A program made the translations under genes and the position numbers. The notes beneath the pieces were generated by a model. That model was given only the letters and a program-made list of their open reading frames with translations. It ran no database searches and had not been told where the DNA came from. From Cryptomeria japonica (taxonomy: Eukaryota; Streptophyta; Pinopsida; Cupressales; Cupressaceae): a stretch of 64,000 nt of DNA. Shown piece after piece: positions 11,161-22,670 of the stretch; position 1 is the stretch's first letter; each line of letters begins with the position of its first letter. The stretch lies in the NCBI RefSeq assembly GCF_030272615.1, contig NC_081406.1, positions 240,796,422 through 240,860,421 of the forward strand, given 5' to 3'.

Positions 11161-12680
11161 CCTCTTTTAAATGTAATGTGTCTGAAAAAAATTAAATAAA
11201 TTTAAGTATTTTTTCTTACAAGATAATCAACCTTATATTTTAGTTCTGATGACCTACTTTCAATAAAATAAAATATGAAAACTAACTGAAATATTAAAAG
11301 ATATATATTTTAGAAAAAATCACTTATAGATCCACAAAATTTTTTTTTTTTTTTTTTTTTTTTAAATATTATTTATAAGAGTAGGAGTTGTTGAAACAAT
11401 GATTTTTTCAAATAATTTATTTATTTGTGATTGGCCCCAAAGTGATATAAAATATGCATTTAATAGACACTTCCAATTGGAAATATTGTGGACCATATCT
11501 AACATAGCTAGAAGGAATCTACCTAGACCATATGTTTGATCAAAATTAAGTTTTAGTTAGAAATACTCAAATTCACTTGTTCTGATAAGTTGGCCAAAAG
11601 TGTGACACAAATTTGTACTTTGACACCATGTGCATCTAATCAATATATAATAATAGCCAAAGTGAATGGTAAAATAAGATAAATATTAAATTAGATCACA
11701 TTTGATACTTGTATTTTCACTCAAATGTTTATCAAAATAGTGATGCATAATTAAAAAATTAAACCATCTAACATATTATTTTAAAAAAACTATGAAGTTG
11801 AATAAATCAATACATGACTTTTCATAAAATAACACACATGTATGTGTGTTTACCCAAAAATACATATCAAGTATCCAAAATCAATTTATTTGTATCCAAA
11901 AGTAGTACCAACCGCTACAAACCAAAATAGCATATCATAAGCCATTGATATGTATCTACAAATGAAGATAAAGACACCAACATCTTGGGACATTACAATT
12001 ATAGGTCTTTTTATGTGTCATAGATGCTCTTACATTCCTAATGTGAGAGGCCTAACACCTACTTAGAACTTTCCCCTCTTGTTTTAATCCACCTTAAGTG
12101 TCTTACCTCACTAAACAAATGCAACTATGGTAATTTGGCACAAGTAGTGTGCCTAATTCCATAACCCACTTTGATTTCAACCTTTCCACACAAAATATCC
12201 CCAATTCCATTCCAAATCTATTTATATGATTATCTTAGATATCATTGTGAGTTCTAGCATCCTTAATGTTTTGAAACAATCATATGCATATAAAAATAGT
12301 TATAGGAAGCACAATAGAAACCATAGATCTAAGAAATGTCGATAATTATATTATCGTATTCTAGTAAATTGCTTCATACATTCATAAAGATACTAAAACT
12401 TATTATTAATTTTTATTATTGTGTATTATATTTAATTGAAATACTAATGTTTTTAGTCAATCATATTGAAAAAAAATATTTTTTTATAATTTATTAAGAT
12501 AAAATATTACATGTTAACGTAATTTTTTTTTTAAATATTAAATAATTTTTTTATAAGTGCTAGAAAATAAATTTAAGCTCTCAATACAAACCTTATGTAA
12601 GAAATTATTCTCATATAGACTATCAAGTATAAGATGCTTGAGGAACTTGTATAGACATGTTATTGTCGTGCTCGGTGAAG
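11161..12680. other. AT-rich intergenic stretch, no gene seen
   Basis: Contains a pure T run of about 24 bases near 11340, many short AT-rich tracts and no frame with recognisable coding character on either strand. It forms the left flank of the Tat-type element. Confidence 0.5.
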
Positions 12681-13772
12681 TGTACCTATACCTGCAAACA
12701 CAATACACTCAATAAATCATTACAAGCAATGGTTAGTGAATTAAATCAAAGAAAGACAAAATCATAGCTAAGCGATCTATCGCCTCCTAGTAAATGTGAG
12801 TATGAATTTTGCTCTTAGATCTTGGTATGCAAACTCCAATGACTTGACTACACTTAAATGGAGGATTTAAATGATGAAGATGCATGATCTAGCAATGATG
12901 GCATGATTAAGATACATGATTTCATGATTATTCTAGAAAATAAGCTAGAATGAAGATGCAATTAAGATAAGATTTGAACATGATAACAATGCTTGAAATG
13001 ATAAACTAGAAGCTAGATCCCTATATTAAAAATGCTTGAATGCAAATGAGATGAATCAATCGGAATGCAAAATGATATGAAATTGGGACCCTTTGTGCTC
13101 CAAAATGAGGTCTATTTATAGGATTTCCCAAGGCTAAGGGTGAGGTGGCAAGAATTAATGATCGAGATTTGATCTAAAGCTATCAATGGTTAAATTGGAG
13201 GTGTGTTGAGAAGAGGTTGGATGAAAGGGGACAATTGGAGGTAGGTAGGAGAAGGGGTTGGATGAAAGGGAACAATGTCATCTCCATGGTGACAAGTGTC
13301 AAGAGGCTTCTAGAACAGGTTAGATGAAAGGGAACACTTAGTGACAAGTTTCACAAGGTTTTTCTCATGAGAGGGCAAAGTGTTCAAGGAAAGGGGACAT
13401 GGGTAAATGGAATGGGTTAGGTTTAGAAGGGGTTAGGTTAGGTGGTTAAAATTTAGGAGAATTTGAATTTAAAAATTCAAATAATAGGAAAAGGCTAATT
13501 AATTTGAACAACTCATGAATTTGATTTGTTTTAATTAATTAGGGGAATTAGAAGAAATGATTTTGATGGGAGGAATTAATTAATTTGAATTAATTAATTA
13601 AAGAGGATTATTGGAATGAACCTATTTAATAAAACCTTATATTTATTAATAAGTAGATGAAAAGGGGAATTTAATCAAATTTCTTAGTGAATTCAATTAA
13701 ATTAGGGAGGGAGATTAATTAAATAATTGCTTATTTAATCAATTATCTTCAGACCATTTTTAGGTGTATACA
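12681..13772 (-). repeat. Tat element 3' LTR
   Basis: On the minus strand it starts TGTATACACCTAAAAATGG at 13772 and shares 1,000 bases (to 12773) with the other LTR at roughly 95% identity by eye. I extend it to 12681 because the minus strand there ends TATAGGTACA, which mirrors the LTR start TGTACACACCTA as a short terminal inverted repeat, and because GTGAA follows in the flank. The last 92 bases have no partner in the other LTR. Confidence 0.75.
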
Positions 13773-13787
13773 TTTTGCCCCTCTTTG
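13773..13787 (-). other. Polypurine tract of Tat element
   Basis: The minus strand reads AAAGAGGGGCAAAA directly before the LTR start TGTATACACC. A purine run at this place primes plus-strand DNA synthesis in LTR elements. Confidence 0.7.
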
Positions 13788-15700
13788 AAGTGAGGTGTGA
13801 TGACGCATTGATTCAAAGAATAATATCATTTTGATGATGATATTGATTTGATAGGATGCCCCAACCCTTGATTGCTAAATTCTGGTACGATGATGCCCCC
13901 TCGGGAGATCAATTGAGATAATTGATCTTTGGAGTTTTGCGAAATTGATATCCGGATAGATTTGATGAAAGTGTGAGTTCTTCGATTAGCTTGATTGCTT
14001 AGATTGATAAGATTGAAAAATCTTGATTGATTAGATTGATAAGATTGAAATTCAGTCTAGTTTCAGGAAGGATTCATCCTGTATAAGACAATGATGATCA
14101 AAATGTCTAGTTTCAGGAAGGATACATCCTGCATAAGACATGATTCATAATCGATTAGGTTTTCTTGATTGATTTGATTTGATAAGGTTGATAGATAAAG
14201 AACTGATAGTTTGTTGATATCAAGTTGCTAAAATATTTGGATATACTGATTGTTGATTCTGTTGAGGGAGATAGCATAAGATTTTCACTGGGTCGATAAT
14301 ATCCTGAGAGAGATGAGTCATCATTCTGATTGTGTATACTTGTGATGATACTTTGATGATTCCTACAATAGATTTAACCTTGGATAAGATGAGTGTGCGT
14401 GATCCCCTATAAGAATGAAATGCAAGCTAAAATGCAATGAAATACAAAGTTACGATCAGACCAGTCACTAGATTATTTTGTGTTTTTGTCATCATTGAGC
14501 TTTTGAAATGTGGGAAGTGAGTGCAAACATCGATAATATAATTAAACTATGATGACCTGAGCACTTCTTTCCTGGATTTTGATATAGCAAGTTAGCACAA
14601 GCATCGAGGTATAATTGAAATGAGATGACCTAAGTGTTGCTTGAGTAAAACAGGCAATATTAATCATTTCAATACACAAATCAAAAATGTCTTCAATGAT
14701 ACTCCGATGATCATACCCTGAGACAAATTTGCACATATTAATGATTAATTTTCAGACACCAGACAAGAAAAATATCATGTTTCTTCCTTGTTCCTCTAGT
14801 CCAAGACATCCCAGAGTCACTCAGAAATCATGATAGCAAAAATTAATATAGATAAGTTAAACAATCATATTAAAATCATTATCCAAAAGATATCATCCAT
14901 TGTAAAGTGTGTGATGTGCTTAGAGTGACTTCATGATAGCTTGATAATTGATATTTTGATCTTGTGTTCAACGTTGGATGTGTCTCAGTTTTTGCTTGTT
15001 AAGTGTTGTCTAACTGTTTGTTCTACCTATTTGATTAAGCTCAAAATGATCCAGAGTTTGCCCCTAGCTAGGTGTAGGATTTTGCCCCAAGTCTAGAAAC
15101 AAAGTTGTTATGATATATCCAATGATCCAAACCATGGTGAGAGAGCAGCTGCGATGCCTGAGTTAGTACAAATGCTTATGATGGATATGGATAGTGCTAA
15201 TGGAAAATGAATACAAGCAAAAAGAATGCATGAACTAATAGATGGAAGAGATAGCCGACAGATAGTGTCTGTTTGCCAGGTTTTCACCATCTATTTTTAT
15301 TGCACTTTTTCTCATATTTGATTTTTTTTTTGTTTTTGCTTTTTTCACTTTTTTATTTATTTATTTATTTTGGATTTTTCACTCTTTTCGATTTTTTAAA
15401 TTTTTTCAGACAGAATTTCTTCACGTGCATGCTATTGATGGGTTCTTCAAGTCGATCTTCGTCCTGTGTTGATAGTTGATATGCTCCTGATCCAAATACT
15501 GTTGTGACCACAAATGGACATAACTAGTTTGGTTCAAACTTTCCTTTCTTTTCTTGATATGCCTGGTTGCATGGATTTTCTTTTAGCACTAGTTTTCCCA
15601 CTTGAAAGACTCGTGGTTTAACCTTGTGATTACAACTCTGACACATTCTTTGCTGATATACCTTTAAATGATCAAAGGAATTTTGTCTTCGTTCCTAGAT
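13788..15700 (-). other. Tat element 3' untranslated region
   Basis: About 1.9 kb between integrase and the 3' LTR with no recognisable frame. It contains two direct copies of a 33-base stretch with GTCTAGTTTCAGGAAGGAT (near 14055 and 14104), each holding an imperfect AGGAT-N-ATCCT dyad, and a T-rich tract at 15293-15400. Long non-coding 3' regions are usual in Tat elements. Confidence 0.55.
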
Positions 15701-16800
15701 CAATTCTAACTCTTGCAGTCTAGATACTCATTGTTCTTCATCTGGGATGAGACCTTTTAGTGATACACGTAGAGAGGGTATCTCTACTTCAATTGGTAAT
15801 ATGGCTTTTGATCCATATACAAGAGAGAAAGGTGTGGCACCTGTTGGTGTGCGGATACTAGTATGGTAGGCCCAGAGAGCAAGGTTCAATTGAATATGCC
15901 AATCTTTCCCAGCATTGTTCACTATCTTTTTGAGGATTTTTCAGAATAGTTTTGTTAGATGCTTCTACCTACCCATTTCCCTTTGGATAGTATGATATGG
16001 AGAATTTGTGTTGGATTTTGAACTTCTCACATAGCTCTTGTACATCCCGATTCTTGAATGGTCTCCCATTATCACTGATATTGGTAATTAGTATTACATA
16101 GTGACAGATGATGTAATTCAAGATAAATGTAGCAATTTGTTTTCCTGTGATATTGATGGGTGGTACCACCTCAATCCATTTTGTAAAATATTCTGTAGCT
16201 ACAAGGATGAATTTGTGACCATTAGATGAAGAAGGATTTATCTTTCCTACCAGATCAGGACCCCATTGACAAAAAGGCCAAGATGTTGCTAAAGAATGAA
16301 GTTCTTGTGCTGGTGCATGGATCAAATTCCCATGGATTTGACATTGTTTGCATGTTCAAGCTATCTGAAAAGAATCTCGTTCTATAGTCGGCCAATAATA
16401 GCCCAAGCATACGAGTTTTTTCGAAAGGGTAAGACCACTTGAATGAGTGCCACAAATGTCTTTATGGAATTCATGTAAGGCCTTCTCAGATTCTTCTTGT
16501 TTAAGACATCTTAAAAGAGTATCGTCTAGACCTCGTTTAAATAGTGTATCCGTGACGAGAGTAAAATGTGATGATTGGCAAATAAAGTTTCTCTTTTGAT
16601 TCTTTGATAAGTCTGGAGGTAAGATGTTATCTTTCAGGTATGTGTAAGTTTTGCAATAGCGAGAGGAATCGTGTCCAATAAGTTGACAGATGGTTTGGGA
16701 ATCAGGACAATTAAAGGTGGGATGAAACAACTCTTCTACCAAGAATTCATAACGTTGTTGATTTTCATGTGTCTACAATAGAGAAGCAAGTGTAGCCATG
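15700..16800 (-). pseudogene. Tat integrase
   Basis: Integrase joins element DNA to the chromosome. From 16742 down the frame has an N-terminal zinc region (HKDICGTH with the later CKQCQ pair), then the catalytic core: a WGPDLVGKI stretch with the first Asp, an SDNG stretch with the second Asp, and VEASNK with the Glu. A TAG at the residue before VEASN and a TGA near 16355 break the frame, and a change of frame follows near 15960. The C-terminal part to about 15700 is poorly kept. It is the last gene before the 3' LTR. Confidence 0.75.
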
Positions 16801-17200
16801 GCATCTACATCTTTATTATCATTTCTTGGAATCTATTCAAAAGTTATTTCTACAATGTACTTCTTGAAATCATCCTCTATCTTTTTGTAAGGCATGAGTT
16901 TGTCATATTTTGTTAGATAGTCATCATTAATTTGATTAATGACAAGTTGAGAGTCTCCAAAGACTTGAAGTTGTTTAATGTTCCATTCTACAACAATTTT
17001 GATACCTGTGACCAAAGATTCATACTCTATGGTATTATTGGTGCATGGAAAGCTTAATTTGTATGCTTTTTGGATGGTATGACCTTGTGGTGTGATGAAT
17101 AAAATGTCTGCTCCTGATTCATGTTGCGTATATGAACCATCAAAGTATAGTTTCCATGCTTTTGTTGTAACTATTAGGATATCATCATCAGGAAATTCAA
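16800..17200 (-). pseudogene. Second (archaeal-type) RNase H of Tat element
   Basis: After the RT-linked RNase H a further domain begins with LYFDGS (17160-17140 region), then IKQLQVFGDSQLVINQIN and DKLMPYK: a nuclease-fold pattern with the Asp of the first strand and the Asp of FGDS. This is the RVT_3-type domain known as a second RNase H in Tat elements. The stretch 17015-16833 is open; a TGA and other changes flank it. Confidence 0.75.
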
Positions 17201-18560
17201 TCTATAAAGGATGGTCATCTTGAAGTGGTGCCTCTGCTAGTTGATCTACAATGACTTGTCCTTTGATAGATTTTCTGTCAACATATTCGATATCAAACTC
17301 ACTCAGAATCATGATCCATTTTGCTAGTCATCCTGTCAATGTTGCTTTGCTGAGTAAATATTTTAGAGGATCAATTTTAGCTATCAACTTGATGGAGTGA
17401 GATAGTAGATAGTGTCATAGTTTTTGAGAAGCAAAAACTACTGTCAAATATGTTTTTTCTATTGATGAATAGTTGATCTCATATCCTACTAGTGTTCTAT
17501 TGATATAGTTGATGGCTCATTCTTTTCCTTCTTTATCCTGTTGTGCGAGAAAAACTCCCAATGATGCTTCGGTAGTTGATACATAGAGTAATAATGGCTT
17601 TCCTAAAATTGGTGACATTAGAACAGGTGGTTGCATGAGATATGCCTTGATCTTGTTGAATGATTCTTCACAATGATGGTCCCATTTGAAATTAACATGT
17701 TTGTGCAATAGATGTGTAAATGGTTGACATTTATCTGCTAGTTGAGCAACAAATCTTCTGATTGACTGGACTCTCCCTCGTAGTGATCTTAATTGACTAA
17801 TATTCTTGGGAGATGCCATTTCCATGATTTCTTTTACCTTAGTTGGATCTACTTCTATACCTCCAGCTAAAACAATGTATCCCAATAGCTTTCCTAAAGT
17901 GACACCAAAGGCACATTTCTTAGGGTTTAGCTGTAGCTTGTATTGTTCTAACCTATCAAAGATCTTTTCCAGTATCTCTATATGTTCTTCTTTGTTGTAG
18001 GATTTAGCCAAGATGTCATCTGCATAGTCTTCCATGAATGTATGCATCATGTCATGAAATATAGTTGTCATAGCTCTTTGATATGTAGCACCTGCATTCT
18101 TTAATCCAAAAGGCATGACACTCCAGCAGAAAGTACCCCATGGAAATGTGAAAGTTGTCTTTTCTTGATCTTCGGGTGCTATTTTGATCTAATTGTATCC
18201 GAAGAAACCATCCATTAGAGAAAACATGTAGTGTCCAACAGTTAAATCTACAATGATGTCGATGTTAGGCAAAGGAAAGTCATCCTTTGGACATGCGTTA
18301 TTGAGATATCTAAAGTCTATGCATATTCTGATGCTTTTATCTGGTTTTGAAATAGGAACAATGTTGGATACCCATTAAGGATAAGCAATAGGTCTGATGA
18401 ATCCGACATCCAGTAATTTATTTAGTTCTACCTTGACTAGAAGAGCAATATGAGGATGCATTTTCCTTAACTTCTATTTAACTGGTTTATCTCTTGGATT
18501 AACATTTAAGTGATGCATAATAAGCTCTGGATATAACCCTAGCATGTCTACATATGACCA
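17200..18560 (-). pseudogene. Tat reverse transcriptase and RNase H
   Basis: The RT copies element RNA into DNA. Reading down from 18500 the domain shows a start with PISKPDKSIRICIDFRYLN, then PFGLKNAGATYQRAM, the catalytic YADD box in MEDYADDILAKS, the CAFG and LLGYIV motifs and the connection. The RNase H start is LLLYVSTTEASLGVFLAQQD. The 18116-17517 stretch is a clean 199-codon frame. Stops lie just upstream (TAG where family members have Gln in the GYNQI motif) and downstream near 17415 and 17325. Most breaks are stops that one transition from a Gln or Arg codon would explain. Confidence 0.85.
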
Positions 18561-18599
18561 GGCAAAATATATCTGCCTTTTCTTGAAGAATTCCATATA

Positions 18600-19480
18600 C
18601 TGTTGCATTTCTACCTCTTATAAAGATGTTGTTGTATGAAGAATCTTTGGTTGTTCTGTTATGCCAATGTTAACTGCCTCTATTAGTTCAATCAAAATGG
18701 GTGACCTTTCTTGATAGTGCTTGGGTAAAGTGTCAAATCTGCCATCTTCCGGCACCTCGAGGAGGTTTTCATTGTTAGATGTGTCCTTTCTTTTTACTTT
18801 TTCCTGATCTAATGTTTCCAATAAATGGTTTTCAGCATTAGACTTGATATTCTTTTTTTATTTTCACTTTTACAACTAGGAGATTTGGCACCCACTTGAC
18901 TGGAATATGCGTTGCTGACATTCCTGGTGAGAGTTGTTACGGGTTCGATTGCATTGAAGATATATAGATATGGCATGGTCATTTGGAAAGGTATCAATGG
19001 TGGTATGTCCTTCATTTTCCCAATCAATAAGCTCGGGGTGGATTAAAGGTAGAGGGTCTTTAGATTGGAATGTTTCAAGGGTTTCAAGAGTCATGATGGA
19101 TGTATCAAAGTTTTCGATATGTATGTCGATGTCTAGGATGGTACTCTCATCAGAATGAACTCAAGTAAGAAGTTCCTGATTGTCCTCGGTAAAGTCCAAG
19201 TTAGCCGAATGTGATTCTAATTCAAGTGAACTAGTTCCTGACGTTTGTCCTGCATATGAGTGAACTACATCAACTCCTACATCTTCTTCAAAGAATTTTT
19301 CTTTAACTGATTCTTCAGAGTGATAGGAATCCCATTCCGATTCATTAGAATCTATATCACTTGCAGCTTGCAATCTACAAATTTGGTCATATAGCATTTC
19401 TTTTGCTTTTTTGGCTATACTTTTCCTGCTTTCATATTCAGCCTCTTTAGGGCTGAGATTGAGTTTTGTCAACTCTTCTA
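18600..19480 (-). pseudogene. Acidic spacer ORF between G-patch and RT
   Basis: Frames at 19472-19161, 19094-18876 and 18821-18618 are collinear pieces of one region, rich in Glu, Asp and Ser (DIDSNESEWDSYHSEES) with a coiled-coil-like N part. It ends with a stretch leading into the RT start. No known domain is recognised; such variable linkers are common in long Tat pol regions. Confidence 0.5.
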
Positions 19481-19538
19481 TGAGTTCTCCTAGACTTATA
19501 TTAGCTTCTTTCTTGTTTTGATTGAGATTTAATGCTTC

Positions 19539-20120
19539 TTAAGAGATGCTTTTAGTGTGTTTCTCTTTTTGATTTGAAGCTTGCTTCTTTTGCCATTTTG
19601 TGTTTGCTTGTGCTTGTTGCTTAGCTGATTTTTCTTCCCTTTCAATTGCCAGTTGTTCTTGTTTGTTTTTATATTCCTCTTGTTGTTGATTAAAATATGT
19701 GTCTTCCAGTAGAGTGACTTGTCCATACCCTAAGCCTGTTTTGTCATTGGTCTGCTGAGTGTAAGGTTGAATAGGTTCTGAGATACCTTCTTTTCTTTTT
19801 CCTATAGGACCTATTCTGGTATATCCCATTCTTCTAAGAATGTTAAATCCTTTTCCATACTTTTCTGTAGGTATTCTGACATTGTTGACCTTTTGTTGAA
19901 CTTCTTTATCCTTGTATAACCACTGTAGCACATCTTTGTCTTTTGTTTTCTCTAATAAGGTTCCAACACTAATGAATGCTCCATCAAGTATTGGAAGATG
20001 TTTTACAATTGGTTGTTGTTTAGAGTTTGATGGTTTTCCCAAGGATTTAGGAGAAAGTGATAATTGTGATATTGAATATTCCCCATTCCCTTGATCTCTT
20101 AGCTGCATTTGTTTTTCCAT
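19539..20120 (-). CDS. G-patch domain ORF of Tat element
   Basis: A 193-codon open frame. Residues about 88-119 read YGKGFNILRRMGYTRIGPIG followed by KRKEGI and a Pro, fitting the glycine-rich G-patch pattern (GxG, an aromatic or Leu-rich helix, MGY, then Gly repeats and a basic GI-P end). G-patch domains bind nucleic acid or activate helicases, and some retroviruses have one next to the protease. Here it also follows the protease. The C-terminal third is Gln/Lys-rich and likely coiled. No stop interrupts it. Confidence 0.6.
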   Translation of the reverse strand: MEKQMQLRDQGNGEYSISQLSLSPKSLGKPSNSKQQPIVKHLPILDGAFISVGTLLEKTKDKDVLQWLYKDKEVQQKVNNVRIPTEKYGKGFNILRRMGYTRIGPIGKRKEGISEPIQPYTQQTNDKTGLGYGQVTLLEDTYFNQQQEEYKNKQEQLAIEREEKSAKQQAQANTKWQKKQASNQKEKHTKSIS

Positions 20121-20231
20121 ACTTGATAAAATAGATGCAAATCATTGTTCCTTGGATTGTGCTTTTGAAGATGGTACCTCCCTGTTATGTGGAACAATGA
20201 CTTCTTGAGTCATTTTTAGATTGCTACTGTA

Positions 20232-20939
20232 TTAAAATGAATTCGCATCTGCAGAGATTGTGATTTCTTGTCCCTTGTAGGGAAATTTTACACATTGATG
20301 GTATGTTGATGGTACAACTTGTAAGTCATGTATCCATGGTCTCCCTAGCAGTACATTATATGATAAGTCCAAGTCTAGAACTTGGCATGCTGTGTCTTTC
20401 TGTAGAGGTCCCACTCTTATGGGTAGTATCACAATTCCCTTGGAGGAACGCTCTTCTTCATCATAGGATTTTATAGTGATTCTTTCCTGGATATCCATTG
20501 CATCTTTTGAATATCCTAAGGCACAAACAAGGCTCAATGAGCAGATATTTAGGCCAGCTCCACTGTCTATTAGAACATGCTTAAATCGCGTTTTGTGAAT
20601 GAGGACTTCAATATGCAAAGGAGCATTATGAGGGTGTTGCAAGGACATGTCATCTTCTTCAGTGAATGATAAGAAATGAGGGGTTGTGAGGTGTCCCACC
20701 ATGGTTTGGAATTGATCGATATCAAGAGCTTTGGAAACTGTTATATCTACTAATGCTCGTTCTAGAATTTCTTTGTGTGCAGGTGAAAGTTTTAACAATT
20801 CTAAGATTGATATTTGTGCAGGTGTTTCCTGCAATTATTCCACTAGACTGTATTATTTTGATGTAGTGAATGATGTGTTTGTTGTAGGACCCGGCAAAAG
20901 AATTTTGGCTTTTCTTCTTGTGATAGCCTGAGCATGTTC
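20232..20939 (-). pseudogene. Tat retropepsin-like protease region
   Basis: The open part (20834-20232, 200 codons) carries an active-site stretch VLIDSGAGLNICS, a flap-like region and YNVLLGRPWIHDL, the pattern of plant gypsy aspartic proteases in which DSG replaces DTG. The protease would process Gag and Pol in the particle. Upstream, the same frame continues to the gag end but has two TAA stops near 20833-20860. It lies between gag and the G-patch ORF. Confidence 0.75.
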
Positions 20940-22670
20940 TTAATTTTGTTTTTCTTTAACTACAATCACATTCACCACATTGTCATATGTATGAGCATAG
21001 TTTACCTTCACTTTAATATTACCATTGTTTGTTGTTGATGATTCACCTTTCTCATAGTTTGGAAGTAGAGTTTTAAAAGTTGTATGAGATTCATTTGTCG
21101 TATGTCCATCCACTATTATTACTCCATTATCAATCATATCTTGTATGATATGTTTCAACTTCTGACAACTATCTGTGTGATGATGTCCCTTGTTTTGATG
21201 GAAATCGCAATACTGATTATCATTCCACCAAGGTGGTTTGATTTGAGGTTCGTAGTTCCTTTCTTCTGGTAAAGTGATCAATTTATTTGTGAGAAGTGTC
21301 TTTAGTGCTGATCCAAGGGGTTCACCAATGTTTGTAAATTGTCTTCGAAAGAAAGTTTTGATAGTTTCTCTTTGGTGGTTGTTGTTTTGTTGTGCTACTG
21401 TTGAGTGAGTGGACAAATTAAAAAGCTGTTGTTTTGATTTCACATTGTTGTTATCCACTATTCCATCGTTGATGACATTTTGATTTATATTCCAAAACGT
21501 TGGCTTGTCATTGTGATTGTTTTTATTGTTGTTGTTAGAAGGATGGACTCCTTTGTATATTTTCAACTCACCTTTCTTTATCATGGCTTCCTCCATTCTG
21601 ATTCCATTATCAATCATTTTTCCAAAACTTTGATTTCCTTGCATTTTTAAGTAATAACTCATTTGATCATTTAAGTTATCGATGAATATGTCCATTTTTT
21701 TGTATTCTGTCACTATACAAGGATACCGCGAGGCTAACCGTCTCCATCTTTGTAAAAATGTCATGAAAGGTTCTCCAGCCTTTTGTTTGGTGTTACATAG
21801 GTCTAGCATTGTTACTTCATGTTGTATGTTGTAAGAGTATTGTGAAACAAACTTATCACCAATTCTAAAAATGATCTGATTCCAAATGGAAGTTTGGAGA
21901 ACCATTCCATAGCTAGCCCAGTTAAGCTTTTCGAAAATAATCTCATTAAGTAGGTATCCTCATGTGCAAACTCCATACTCATTGTGTAAAATTCTCATAT
22001 ATGATCTTGAGGGTCAGTGCTTCCATCATATTTTTTGTATCTAGAAGTTTTAAAACCTATAGGAAATGGTATCATGTTTAGGTTTCTGTCAAATGGATAA
22101 GGACAAATTTCTTGAAGTGAGTATTGTCTAACATTTCCTCTTTGCATATGTTGAATTTGTGTTTGCATTGCTTGTAATTGTTGTGTGAGAGTTGTGATAG
22201 GATTATTGACATGATTTGTTCTCACATAACCTTGATTTGGTATTCTAGGAGGATCCGGATCTCTTCTTATTTCATCTCTACCCCTTCTTGTATCTTCATT
22301 TGATTGGATGTTATTTAGGATTTCTACTTCATCTCTTTTGGGTATGTAAGTTTCTTCATTGGTTCTGGTGTTATGAGGAATTGACGTGTCATTCATACAG
22401 AGACCAAAGAGGTCCTCATATTGTTCGTTATTAGGGGGAGGATCATTTTTCTTTTGTGTTAATCTGTTTACATCAAAATCTTGGGGAAATGTAGCACCAG
22501 ATTTGGCTAACATTAGGAAATATTTTTGTTTTTCTTCTTTCAACAATTTCTATAAATTTATCAAATTGAGGATCCTTTTTGATGTCTCTAATGTTTTGTT
22601 CTGTTATTTCTCCTTCAACTTGTATTTCATCTTCATTTTGCATGAATATATGCTCTTTGATTGTTTCCAA
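20940..22670 (-). pseudogene. Tat gag
   Basis: The first ATG at 22670 opens a charged N-terminal frame; a shift near 22545 moves to the frame ending at 21995 (TGA), and another near 21880 leads to the 321-codon stretch 21905-20940. Visible features are YDGSTDPQDHI, the capsid-like helix region with MTFLQRWRRLASRYP, and a zinc-knuckle-like CDFHQNKGHHHTDSCQKLK. A stretch just after the TGA (MEFAHEDTYLMRLF) still matches family character. Two shifts and one stop make it non-functional. Confidence 0.75.
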
